NCBI GenBank assembly: GCA_039720395.1
Contig: CM077828.1
Span: 15,059,764-15,123,763 of the forward strand
Direction of reading: 5' to 3'
Source: Liquidambar formosana
Taxonomy: Eukaryota; Streptophyta; Magnoliopsida; Saxifragales; Altingiaceae
Length of the DNA stretch: 64,000 bases
Shown: one piece after another, positions 12,320 through 22,802 of the stretch
Layout: the number at the start of each line of letters is the position of its first letter
Position numbering within the stretch: the stretch's first letter is position 1
The notes under the pieces: generated by a model
What the model was told of the DNA's origin: nothing
Database searches by the model: none
The model's input: the letters and a program-made list of their open reading frames with translations, nothing else
Made by a program: the position numbers and the translations under genes

Positions 12320-13110
12320 TCCATTTGGGTCTTCACCTTTTCATCTTCAACTTTTTACAGTACAGAGAATTTTTTCTAAATCCAAACAAAACTTTTACAG
12401 CTCTTGGTTTCATCCTCACCTTTTCCATCTTCACTTTTTTACGTCTTTTGATATCTTTTTCAAATCCAAACAAAAACTTTTTACGATTCTCGATTTTTTT
12501 CTTGGATCCAAACAAAAAGATCAACTCATTAGTCAAAAGGGAAAAAAAATGGGGGAAACACTTGTTTAAACATCAGTAAAAAAATGGTGGTAAGATTTTC
12601 AAACCCCTTTTTGTTTGTTTGTTATTGTTTATATTCTACTTATCAATTTTTTTTGTTGGGTTTTCTCACACCCTTTACTCTACAGGATATAGGTTTATCA
12701 TTATTTAGGGAATTATGGTTTTGAAATTTGCAATGCTCTGAGGCTCTCACCTACTCACTCTTCCACTCATTGAAGTTAGTTCATATTCATTATTTAGTTT
12801 CTTTAATTTTTATTTTAGTCTAATTAGTTTATTAAATTAGGCAATTGATATATTTGTAATGATAATAGGAGGTTCAGGGTGAGCCAATTAAAAACCCTAT
12901 TTGTGATTGATTGTTATAGTATAGTTTTAGGAGGTTAGGGGTGAGCCAATTGAAAACCTTCTTTATGATTGTATTGATTGTTGTTGTTAATAAATAAAAA
13001 AAATTGTATTGATTGTTGTAGTATGGTTCTAAGAGGTTAGGGATGAGCCAATTGAAAACCCTCATTGTAATTGATTGTTGTAGTATGGTTGTGAACCAAT
13101 TGAAAATGAT
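12320..13110 (+). repeat. Subterminal direct repeats of the hAT element
   Basis: Two sets. At 12330-12520, TTTTTCTAAATCCAAACAAAA-type units recur three times (near 12369, 12455, 12505) between TTCACCTTTTCATCTTC copies. At 12868-13105, a ~75-bp unit AGGAGGTTAGGGGTGAGCC plus AATTGAAAACCCT and TTGATTGTTGTAGTATGGTT recurs about four times. Such subterminal repeats often bind hAT transposase, which is inference here. Confidence 0.65.
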
Positions 13111-13261
13111 TTTTGTTTGATATATTTTTTTATGATGATATTTAAAATAAAAAAAATTAATGTTACCTACTCACCTTTAAAATTTTGTGTCAACTAATTT
13201 TCCTTTAATTCTTACTTTCATAAGTTATTAATATAATAGATCAACAAGGGAAGAAAGAAAA

Positions 13262-15596
13262 AATATTCATTCTTTTTTTTAAAGCAATTGATAATATACC
13301 AAAACAACATAATGTACCTTCTACATCCAATGTTGATACTTCAATTCCCAATGAGCAACCTCCTTCTCAATCTCAAAGAGTCGAATTTGATGATACTTCT
13401 CTTCAACAGCAACCAGGGTTACGCATTCCGATTTGTCAACATTCCGTCAATAAACAAAATGAAATTAGACGAGCATATATCAAAACAGGGCCATATCAAC
13501 CTTTTCATCAAGAGTATCCACCATCTAAATTTGGAAAACAATTTCGTTGATTTCAATACTCTTGGTTTAAAGAATTTCCTTGGTTAGAATATTCACCTTC
13601 AAAGGATGCAGTGTTTCGTTTTCCATGCTATCTTTTTGAAAATGAAAAGCCACACCAGACTGTCTTTACTGTTGAAGGGTTTAAAAATTAGAAGAGAGTC
13701 CATGATGGTAATAGATGTGTCTTCTTGACGCATGTAGGAGGTTCCAATCACCACATAACAATGCTGTGGAATATGTGAATGGTTTGAAGAATGTTACTCG
13801 ATATATTGACAAAGTTATCAATGCACAAACTACAGAAGAAATTCAAAAGAACAGGTTACAACTAGCAACAACAATTAATAGCATTCGATAGCTTGTTTTT
13901 CAAGCATGTGCTTTAAGAGGTCATGATGAATCTGAGGATTCCAAAAACTGTGGCAATTTCATTGAATTGATAAAGTTCATGTCAAAGTTGAGAGTTGATA
14001 TTGATGATGTTGTCCTTGAAAAAGTTTTAAAAAATGCAAAATACACTTCACCAATGATACAAAAAGAGATATTGCATATTTTTGCTGACAAAGTGAGAAA
14101 CAAGATCCATAATGAAGTTAAGGATGCTAAATTTTCTATTCTTGTTGATGAAGCAAAAGATAAATCTAATAGAAAACAAATGGCCATTGTCTTGAGATTT
14201 GTAGATGTTGATGGTTTTTTACGAGAGCGTTTTTTTGAGATTGTGCATGTTTCAGATACAATTGCAGCAACTTTTAAACAAGAGATATCAAATGTCCTCT
14301 CTTATTTCAATATGTAAATTCAAAATATGCGAGGTCAAGGGTATGATGGAGTAAGCAATATGCGTGGTGCATGGAATGGACTACAGGCCCTATTTCTTAG
14401 GGAATGTCCATGTGCATATTATATACATTGCTTTGCTCATCAACTACAACTAGCATTAGTTGTAGTTGCTCAAGATGAGATTTCTATTTAGGAATTCTTT
14501 TCAAAGTTAACTTGTATTGTCAATCTTGTTAGTGTTTCTCTTAAATGTCATCAAGAGTTACAATCTGCTGAAACTATTGAAATTGCTAATATGGTAGCTA
14601 CTGGTGAACGTGAGATGGGTAGAGCGGCTAATTAGATGGGCTCTTTGCATCGTGCTGGAGCTATCTATTGGAGTTCTCATTATGATTCTATTTGCAACTT
14701 GATAGATATGTATAGTGCAATATGTACAGTTCTTAACAGCTTGGTTGTGGAGGGATCCTCACAGGCAATACATGGACAAGCTGGTAGTGCTTTAAAGGCA
14801 ATGAAGTCTTTTAAATTTCTATTTATCTTGCATTTAATGAATAAGATTATGAAAATCACTGATTTGCTTTGTAAAGCCTTGCAATACAAATCTGTAGACA
14901 TCTTAAATGCTATGGAGAAAGTCTCAAATAAAAAAGAACTTCTTCAGACTTTGAGACAACCTTGATATGGATGCTCCCTACAAAGGGGTTCGTTCTTGTA
15001 AAGAAAAATACCACATCTCAGTCAAGCATTATTACCACATTGATATATTCAATGCAACAATAAATCGTCAGTTGATGGAATTGAATAGCAGATTCAATGA
15101 GGAGGCAATGGAACTCCTTACCCTTAGCAAGGCTTTGGAACCTAGAAATGGTTTTAAATCATTTAAAATTGATGATATTTGTGGACTTGCAAGTAAATTT
15201 TATCATGATGATTTCACTAATCAAGATATGCATCATTTGAGATCTCAGTTGCAACATTATGAAATTGATGTACCTCATCATCAGAAATTTCAGAATATGT
15301 CTACAATTTCTGAATTATGCAGAGGATTGATTGAAACCTGAGAAGCAAGAGGATTACTATCTTATTGATTGGTTGATTCGTCTTGTTTTGACTCTTCCTG
15401 TTTCTATTGCAACTACGGAACGAGCATTTTCAGCTATGAAACTTGTTAAATATGCAATTTGTAACAAGATGGGAGATGAGTTTTTGGCAGATTCTATGAT
15501 TCTCTATATTGAAAAAGAAATTGCAGAAAATATTGATTTAGACTCAATAATAGATAATTTCTATTTTATGAAGAACCGCAGGATGCAACTTCAATA
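13262..15596 (+). pseudogene. hAT transposase relic (TTF-type zinc finger, DUF4371, hATC dimerisation)
   Basis: Domains in order, all plus strand. A TTF-type N-terminal region holds KTGPYQPFHQEYP (near 13480-13515) and WLEYSPSKDAVFRFPCYLF (near 13580-13640). DUF4371 lies at 13940-14317, with KDAKFSILVDEAKDKSNRKQ (DE of the catalytic core) and IVLRFVDVDG. A middle RNase H-like region has GQGYDGVSNMRG (14335-14370), the IHCFAHQLQLAL motif (14425-14460), and SLHRAGAIYWSSHYDSI (14640-14690). The hATC dimerisation part at 15350-15596 has LPVSIATTERAFSAMKLVK. Stops lie at ~13548, ~13690, 14315, 14490, 14633 and 14963, and frames change, so it cannot encode an active enzyme. Full-length relatives are ~700-800 residues, and the span fits an intact gene that decayed by point changes. 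Confidence 0.85.
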
Positions 15597-15843
15597 GGGT
15601 ACGTTCGTTTTTTGTTTTTTGTTTTGTTTTGTTTTTTTTGTTTTTTTTTTTTTTTGGTACTTTTCAATTTCAATTTGATGCTCAAATGTATATTTCCTTT
15701 GTTTTGGTCGAATATTTACATAGTTATGTATGTGTAAGTTAGAATTAATCATAAACTCATTTAGTTTTTATATATACATACATCTGTGTTTCTTAGTCCA
15801 GTCCAGGTCAATTTAAAATCCTAGCTCCACCCTTGGGGGCCAA

Positions 15844-17030
15844 GACTACTAGGCCAAAGGGACCTATCTGATAACCTTATATAAAAGGAATGATGTATAT
15901 GAGCAAAAGGCACGAGCCAGCTGACACGGGCAATGATGCACCTCGTGGGGTGTGGAAAGGCCTGGCCGCCGAAGACTATCCGATTGCTATCGTTTATCGG
16001 ACGATTGAACAAAAATTCTTTTTATTTCAATCTATAGTGAGCAGAGAGCTCCATCTTAACCTCCTTTGTTTCTTCACTCTTTTTAAATAGGGGAGCTTAG
16101 CAGCTAACATGGGATCTACTAAATAGTGATTCATAAGACTCTGGATTCTTTGTTTACTGCGTCTTGCTATTAAATATGAAAATGAGAGAGTGATACCTTT
16201 GCTTATGCCTGACGAGCCCTCTTCTTATATATGGACACACTGAATTATTAATTCCTCTCCCCCCCTCCCCCCTTCCCCACACACACAAAAATATTGATAA
16301 GTGCACATTATGTTAAAAAGGAGAAGGTTGAGACTGAAGGTATTAGAGTTATTGTAGCTTGGAGAAGAGTAGGATGAGCCCTCTTCTCATATATGAACGC
16401 ACTGAATTATTAATCCCCTACCCCCACACTAAAAGATTGATACGTGCACATTGTGTTTATAAAGAGAAGGTTGAAACTAAAGGTATTAGAGATATTGCAG
16501 CTTGGAAAAGAGTAGGGTAGAAAATGTGAAGATTTTCTTGTGTTATGAGTTGTGACTAATCCTTTGTAAAAATTTCCTGAACGTAATCAAATATAAATCA
16601 CTTAACATTCTTAATGTCAAATGATAAGAATGATTCTTTTACAAAACTATTTGTACTGAGAAGTCAATAGTCATACTACTAGGATGGATTAATTCCCATT
16701 GTTAGATTAACGATTAATTAATGGTGATTATTTCGTTTTTAAAATAAAGACAAAAATAATTTCATTTCATTTACAATTTGATGCAGTTTGGAAAAGAATA
16801 GGGTAGAAAGCAGAAATCAATAAAATAAAATTAAATAAAGGATGTCTACACCTTGTGGAGGAAGGTCAAAATAGTCAAACGGCATAAATCCTGTATTTTA
16901 TCAAGAAGGTATTTGTCAATTCATATTACAATTTCATAATACTCTTTATTTAGGGTTATTAACCAATTAGTACTTTTAACTCCACCCCTAGTTTCAATGT
17001 GGTCCACAAACTTATAAATTGCTCAATTTT
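15844..17030. repeat. Non-genic stretch with a ~160-bp direct duplication
   Basis: 16206-16372 and 16373-16520 are two copies of one unit: GAGCCCTCTTCT, a TATATGRACRCACTGAATTA run, a C-rich tract, then GTGCACATTRTGTT, AGAGAAGGTTGARACT and CTTGGARAAGAGTAGG. A third scrap (TTTGGAAAAGAATAGGGTAG) is at 16788-16807. The rest is AT-rich. I see no coding content beyond short chance frames. Confidence 0.6.
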
Positions 17031-18490
17031 GGGACAATTTTAAATTTTTTTATTCAATGTAAGACAACCATCGACGTCTATCAAGGAAGGTCGACGAAAT
17101 ACCCATGTGACCGCACGTACTTGCTTAATTGGCACACACATGGTAACATACAACCAAAACGGTGTCGTTTTAGGTTAAAAAAATTAAAAATAAATAAAAC
17201 ATAATCAAAACAAAACACAAAAACAAATATAAAATAAAATAGAATAAAAGAAGGAAACAAGAAAAGATGATGAAGGATAGGAGCCTCGCCAAACACTTCC
17301 CTTGCGGGAAAAAAAAAAGTTCTAATAGTGCCATAGTAAAGCATCTCTACTTGTTTGTTGGATGGGGATTGGCTTAAGGGTTTGAGCCCCCTTATTGGCA
17401 AAGTGATAGGGGATTTTTTTTCCAAGAAACCACGTGAAAAGTTCTTATTTATAGCATTCTTCAACGTTTCTTCACCGGAGAAGATGGAGGATTGATTATC
17501 CTCGCCAAAACAAGACCCAAAGGGGAAAAAATAAAGAATGGAAGAAGAAGAATGAGATCTATTTAGATCTATATGATCAACGGTGAATGATCTGTTTAGG
17601 TTTATGGTTTGAGTTTTGTGCAATTTGTGAGTTGATTTTTTGTTTTTGTTTTTTTTCTTTTTTTAAAATCTAGGTTTTGTTTAGTTTGTGATATATTTGG
17701 GCGTTTCATGACCTCGTCGAGGGCGGCGACATCGCTGTCTAAAGTGTCAGTCCACCGGTGGGAAAGCTCGCTAGACCCAGATCTGAGGACAGGTAAGGGG
17801 TTTTGCGTTTGATAGGAGCTTTGTGAGCCAAAGCTTTAATGGAGATGGGGTATGCGTAGGTGCAGAGGTTTTATTCAAGGAAAATTACAATTTTCTTCCA
17901 TTAATGGCGACTACCATTTTAATCTATGAAGTTTCCCCTATCGTCTTTAATAGAGATTGTGGTTTAAAGAATTAGATGGTGGCTGCAATTTCCCTCCATG
18001 AATGGCGAGTTAAAGGACCCCATGATGGGGTTGACCACTATTGTCGATGTCGAAGGAAGAAGAAGAGGAAGAGGGTTTTCTAGCTTTAATCTGCATCATC
18101 TCATTCAAATCTGTGTTTAGATTAGGTAAATTTGGTTTCGTGTACCTACTATCGTTGGCTACTCAGTAAGGAACTAGAAGAGAGAAGAAAAAGGATAGCC
18201 ATGGTAGCCTCCACCGTCGGCAACCTTGCGAGATCACCTAGCCTTCCATTTTCCGGCAAAGATTTCACCTAGCCTCCACCGTCAGCTACAATCTTTTCTT
18301 TTTTTGGTTTGTTAATTTTTGGTTTTGTTTTTGTTTTGTTTTTGGTGTTTTTAAAAAGTTTTTTGTTTTTTTTTTCTTTTTGTTTCTAGTGTTTTCTAGC
18401 ATGAGAACATAGAAAATTAACAATAAAGGAAAAATAATAGAGAATTAAATTTTTTTTTTTTTTTTTCACATGGTGACATGTGGTATCACC
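17031..18490. other. Unassigned, locally GC-richer non-coding stretch
   Basis: Contains the short palindrome AAACGGTGTCGTTTT (17159-17173), repeated CCTCCACCGTCRGC words (near 18208 and 18278), and pyrimidine-rich tracts. A 180-codon minus-strand frame (17081-17623) has low-complexity phenylalanine-rich sequence and no family signature, so I do not call it a gene. This may be the interior of an old DNA transposon that captured genomic sequence, but I cannot define termini. Confidence 0.3.
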
Positions 18491-18494
18491 ATGT

Positions 18495-19205
18495 TGCACT
18501 AGGCTCTAGCCCAGGGAACTTTGGGCCTTTTTTTTTTTTTTTTTTTTTATAGGTATTATGATATGGGTTTTTAGCCCTAAGCCTAGGAAAGAAAGAAGCC
18601 AAGAGTCATTGAGTCTTTAACCTTTAGTCTTTAGCCCCTTTAAACTTAACCCATGACATCTACATAAGTACAAATGACTCTTCCATTTATCATACCTACT
18701 TCTTTTAGTCTTTAGCCCATCTAAACTTAATCCATGGCATCTGTTTAAGCCCTAAATCACTATTCCATTTATCAAACTTACTTTATATTTCATTCGAATT
18801 CTCAAGTATAAGGTCAAGTCAATTAGTTTTACTCCATACATTGCGCGGGCTACTCCTCGTATATATATTATTACTCCTTCCGTTCTACTTTGCTTGATCA
18901 CATTTTTTATTTTAGGAAGTCTCAAAATGTTTGATCACTGTCCAAAGTCAAAACCAAAAAAATTGTACTTTCTAAAAGTAACCTTCACTATATTTATACT
19001 TTTTCTTTTGAAAAGTTTTTTGAAGGGAATAATAGAAAAGTTAAAATTAAATTAATGACATGACAATGTAATAAATGTCCCTCCTTAATATGTGTGCTTG
19101 ATGAAAAAATTATCAAACAAAGTGGAATTGAGGGCTTTAGATGAAGCCAAAAAGGCTGTGGAAATAGCCTCTCCCAATTTTAAATCCTAGCTTCGCCCTT
19201 AAGAT
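18495..19205 (+). mobile_element. hAT-related fragment, interrupted by a Stowaway MITE
   Basis: The start (CTCTAGCCCAGGGAACTTTGGGCC followed by a long T tract and a second TTTTTAGCCC) resembles the 5' subterminal part of the hAT at 12072. The right side (TTTTAAATCCTAGCTTCGCCC at 19180-19200) matches that element's 3' end. An ~85-bp internal duplication (GTCTTTAGCCC...CATCTG) lies at 18628-18790. No transposase is seen and the 5' tip is not identifiable. Confidence 0.4.
18872..19139. mobile_element. Stowaway-like (Tc1/mariner) MITE
   Basis: Starts at TA then CTCCTTCCGTTCTACTTTG and ends CAAAGTGGAATTGAGGG, the inverted form. Both ends match the CTCCCTCCGT...ACGGAGGGAG termini typical of plant Stowaway MITEs, with TA targets. 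Confidence 0.65.
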
Positions 19206-20052
19206 GAGACATCTCGGAATTCAAACTTATGGAGAAGAATTGATACTTTTTTTTTCCTAATCAACAAAAGGAAAATTATATTAAATTGAATTAATAGGAA
19301 AACACCTAAATTAACTACATGGGCATAACACTCCACCAAAGACTCCAATGACAACATGGAAAACACAAGAAACACATGATGCTATTAGGGGCATTAAGGG
19401 TATGAGGATTTTTTTTCTTCTTTTCAAAGCGATAGAAATGGTATGAGTTGATTCTATCGATTCTTAGAAAATAATATAAAAATAAAAAATTGGGGTTGCT
19501 GAGTTTGTGAATCAGTTGGCTAATCTAATCTAAAGTAACGTTCAAGGTTGTTTCTCTCTCTTCCATGTGGCACTGAGATGGATAGCTTTTTTGAGTTTGG
19601 AGATCATATATTAGGCCAGCTCAACACATAGAGATTCATGAGAAATTTGACAATCTAAAGCTGTTACTTTAACCACATCATTATGAATATATTAAATTAA
19701 TATTTTTAATGTACTATTAATCACAATTTTTTGACCTACCCTTATGTGTAACCGATTAATGCTATTACAATTGAGATAGGGATTTGAAAAAAGTAAGGGA
19801 TATTTTACTCTTGGAGACAGATACTCCTCCAACCGTTTGGAACGGTTAATTATTGAAAGATTAATAAATATTAAAATATGAACATTAGATGAATATAATT
19901 AATATTTACTAATCACATAATTTCAGACTTTTTCTATCAAAACAACCAAAAGGACGCTTTCTTAATACCATTTCGAAATGTTTCAAATTCATTTGTAACG
20001 GTTGACTTATTAAAATTTATAAGGAATACCTATGATCAACTTGGCTTCTTGT

Positions 20053-20055
<3 letters not shown>

Positions 20056-20106
<51 letters not shown>
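20056..20106. repeat. (TA)n microsatellite, ~50 bp
   Basis: Uninterrupted TA dinucleotides, inside the Helitron just left of the LINE tail. Other long TA tracts in the window are at 2872-2932, 39951-39982 and 54085-54141. Confidence 0.95.
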
Positions 20107-20109
<3 letters not shown>

Positions 20110-20153
20110 AGACAATATATTTCTATATTGTATTTCCATTACGTTACCATGTT

Positions 20154-22590
20154 CTTTTTTTTTTATATATAAGAAACGACCAAAAGATTTATTAAGTATA
20201 AGAACTCAATCATTACAATAAAGCAAATCACTTTAGACACAGTCGTTCATAAAGGCTGGAACCTCCTCAATCCAGATTGCAATGTCTACCACAAGTCTAG
20301 CATGTTGCGCTAAACCATAGGTAGCTGTATTGCCTTGTCGTCCAACATAGGTGAAGACCATTTTGGTGGAACAGGAATTGTCGACTTCTTCCCAAATATC
20401 CTCTATAATTAGCCTCACCGGCGATAGAAAGTCATCTTGTTTGTTTATAGAGCTAATAACCTCCATGTTATCTCCTTCTAGAACCATTGAACTCAAGCCA
20501 AGATCCTTCGCAAAACCAACTGCGAATCTCATAGCCATAGCTTCTGTAATCAAGGGTGGAGGACAACCTGGGATCTTTTTAGAAGCTGCTGCAATTGTTT
20601 AACCCTCATGGTCTCGCACCATCGCACTTGCACCCATACTATTTAAATATGCAAACAGAGCAGCATCCACATTTAGTTTGTACACACCTTCCGTTGGCAA
20701 TCTCCATCTTATCGACTTTAAAATAATACCTCCCCTGGTAATAGTCTGTATTTTGAGGAAATCTGCAAAGAAAGTGCATGCCGTCCCAGCAATTGCCTAT
20801 GGATTCGCTCTTTTACCTTCAAATAAAGATTTATTTCTATTGTTCCAGATTGCCCATATTAATATGAACGCTAAGGCCATGTTTCCTCTGTCTAGTACCT
20901 TCATCATATCAAACAACCAGCTGTGCATATCAGTTGCCAAATATCAGTACATCTCAAGCCAAGAGGGCTACAAAACCATAAAGTTCGGCCACCTTGCATT
21001 CTTTTAGGCTATGAATTTTCGTTTCTCTATCTGCACTACATAGCTCGTATCTCAGATCAACCTGTATCTTCCTCCTTAACAAGTTACATTTTGTTGGAAG
21101 AATATTCTTGCACATCTTCCACACAAAATGTTTTACCTTGAGAGGTAAATTCTGCTTCCAGTTCAAAGCCTCTAGTGATTCCTGATTGTTTCTTATTGAA
21201 CATTCCCCGATGTTATGCTCACCCGAGGTCTGCAAACCCTCCATCCCTAGGTGATAAGCACTCTTGACTGAGAAGTGCCCCTTAGGAGTGTAATACCAAA
21301 TTAATTTATCCTCTGGTAACTTATAACTTATAGGAATTTGGCATATACTAGCTACTTCATGAGGGAGAAAAATCTCCTCCACTAATGCTTTGTGCCATGC
21401 CTTTTGATCCTGGTCTATTAGTTCACTCACTAGAGCATCTCTGTTCAACACCTTCACTGGCGAGACTACCTTAAAAGTGGTCGACGTAGGAAGCCATTTG
21501 TCCCTCCAGATGTGTACTGCCTTCACGTCTCCAATGCGCCATCTCACCCTTTTTGCTACAATATTTCGTGCCTCCCATATGCTCCACCACAAATAGCTTG
21601 GATTGATCCCCAAACGGGCCTCCAAAAAATTACTATGAGGAAAATATTTAGCTTTGAGCACCCGGGAAACTAAACAAGTACCATTCATAAGGAGTCGCCA
21701 TCCTTGCTTCGCCAAAAGAGCTTCATTAAACACCTGAAACTTCTGGAACCCAGTCCCCCTCTTGGTTTGGACAGGTAGAGTTTCCCCCATCTAATCTAAT
21801 GAATCTTTCTCTCCTCCTGCTTTTGGCCCCACCAAAATTTTTGGATCATGGCTTTTATTTTTGTACAGATGAAAATCGTAATTTTGAAACAACTCATTGC
21901 ATACGTGGGTATAGATTGGGCAACTGCCTTAATAAGAATTTCTCTCCCTACCTTGGAAAGCAATTTCTCCTTCCACTCTTAAACTCTTTTCCATACTTTT
22001 TCTTTGAGGGCATTGAAAACTTCCCATTTGGATTTGCCTATCAGCGTTGGCAGGCCCAAATATTTATTATAACAATCTCCTCCTTGGATACCAATGGCGT
22101 CTCGTACGAATTGACGGTGCTCATTGTTTGTATTCTTGCTAAAAAAATATGGAGGATTTTTCCAAGTTGATCTACTGCCCAGAAGCTTCTTCATATCTCC
22201 ACAAGATGTCCACAATCTTCATACCTTCTTGCCTAGTCGCTCTTCCAAATAAGAGGCTATCATCTGCAAAGAACAAATGTGAGACGTTTAGACCCCGTCT
22301 ACATATTGTTGCACCTGTCAATTCCTTATCTTGCCCAGCCTTTCGAATTATAAATGACAAGCCTTCTGTAACAAGAAGAAAAAGATAAGGGGAAAGGGGT
22401 CACCTTGACAAAGCCCCCTAGACGAATGAAAATATCCACATTGATTGCCATTAAATACGATCGAGTATGACGCAGTCTTAACAAGATAGTGTTTAGTCTA
22501 TTCCATGGGATGCTTTCATATATATCTCCTAAAACTCTTAGGTATGGTATTTCTACTCGGCTAAACCATCTTTTAATTAATATGTTGTCC
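20154..22590 (-). mobile_element. 5'-truncated L1-type LINE (RT, zf-RVT, RNase H relic)
   Basis: Minus strand, with its 3' tail as a T tract at 20154-20164. Reading from high to low coordinates: reverse transcriptase with FADDSLLF (catalytic FADD near 22260-22271) and KYLGLPTLIGKSK (near 22050-22090); zf-RVT/linker region 20954-21790 with [41 protein letters not shown] and LPLKVKHFVWK; RNase H-like domain 20233-20600 with LEGDNMEVISSI and YVGRQGNTATYGLAQHA. Multiple stops and frameshifts separate the parts, and the endonuclease half is missing. It lies within the Helitron in segment A. Confidence 0.85.
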
Positions 22591-22734
22591 TTACAAATTA
22601 GATATTAGATATAGTTGGGATATTCATGAAAACATATTATGTCATTTGTTATTGTTTATTTATTTTATTATATATATATATATATATATAGATATAGATG
22701 TACATTTCATCTTGTGCATCACACAGGTTCATCG

Positions 22735-22738
22735 CTAG
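22735..22738 (+). other. Possible second Helitron 3' terminus (CTAG) nested in the larger Helitron
   Basis: A six-pair stem CTTGTG/CACAGG with loop CATCA (22711-22727) is followed 7 nt later by CTAG and T. The layout matches a Helitron end, but no matching start was found. It may be chance or a relic. Confidence 0.3.
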
Positions 22739-22802
22739 TTTATATAATATAAAATGACATTCACCTCTTTTTCACACTCATCCACATGGCGCTGAGGTGG
22801 AC

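Larger units (their letters stand above)
12072..15835 (+). mobile_element. hAT-superfamily DNA transposon (3764 bp)
   Basis: Termini TAAGGGTGGAGCT (12072) and AGCTCCACCCTTG (15835) are inverted with one mismatch at the tip. The 8-bp flanks AGGGCCAA (12064-12071) and GGGGCCAA (15836-15843) match 7/8, as expected for hAT. The interior holds a plus-strand transposase relic. Subterminal regions carry short direct repeats. Right of the element the host reads GACTACTAGGCC. Confidence 0.85.

Noticed and set aside
17081..17623. 180-codon minus-strand frame
   Set aside because: Low-complexity, Phe-rich, no domain, no support from neighbours.
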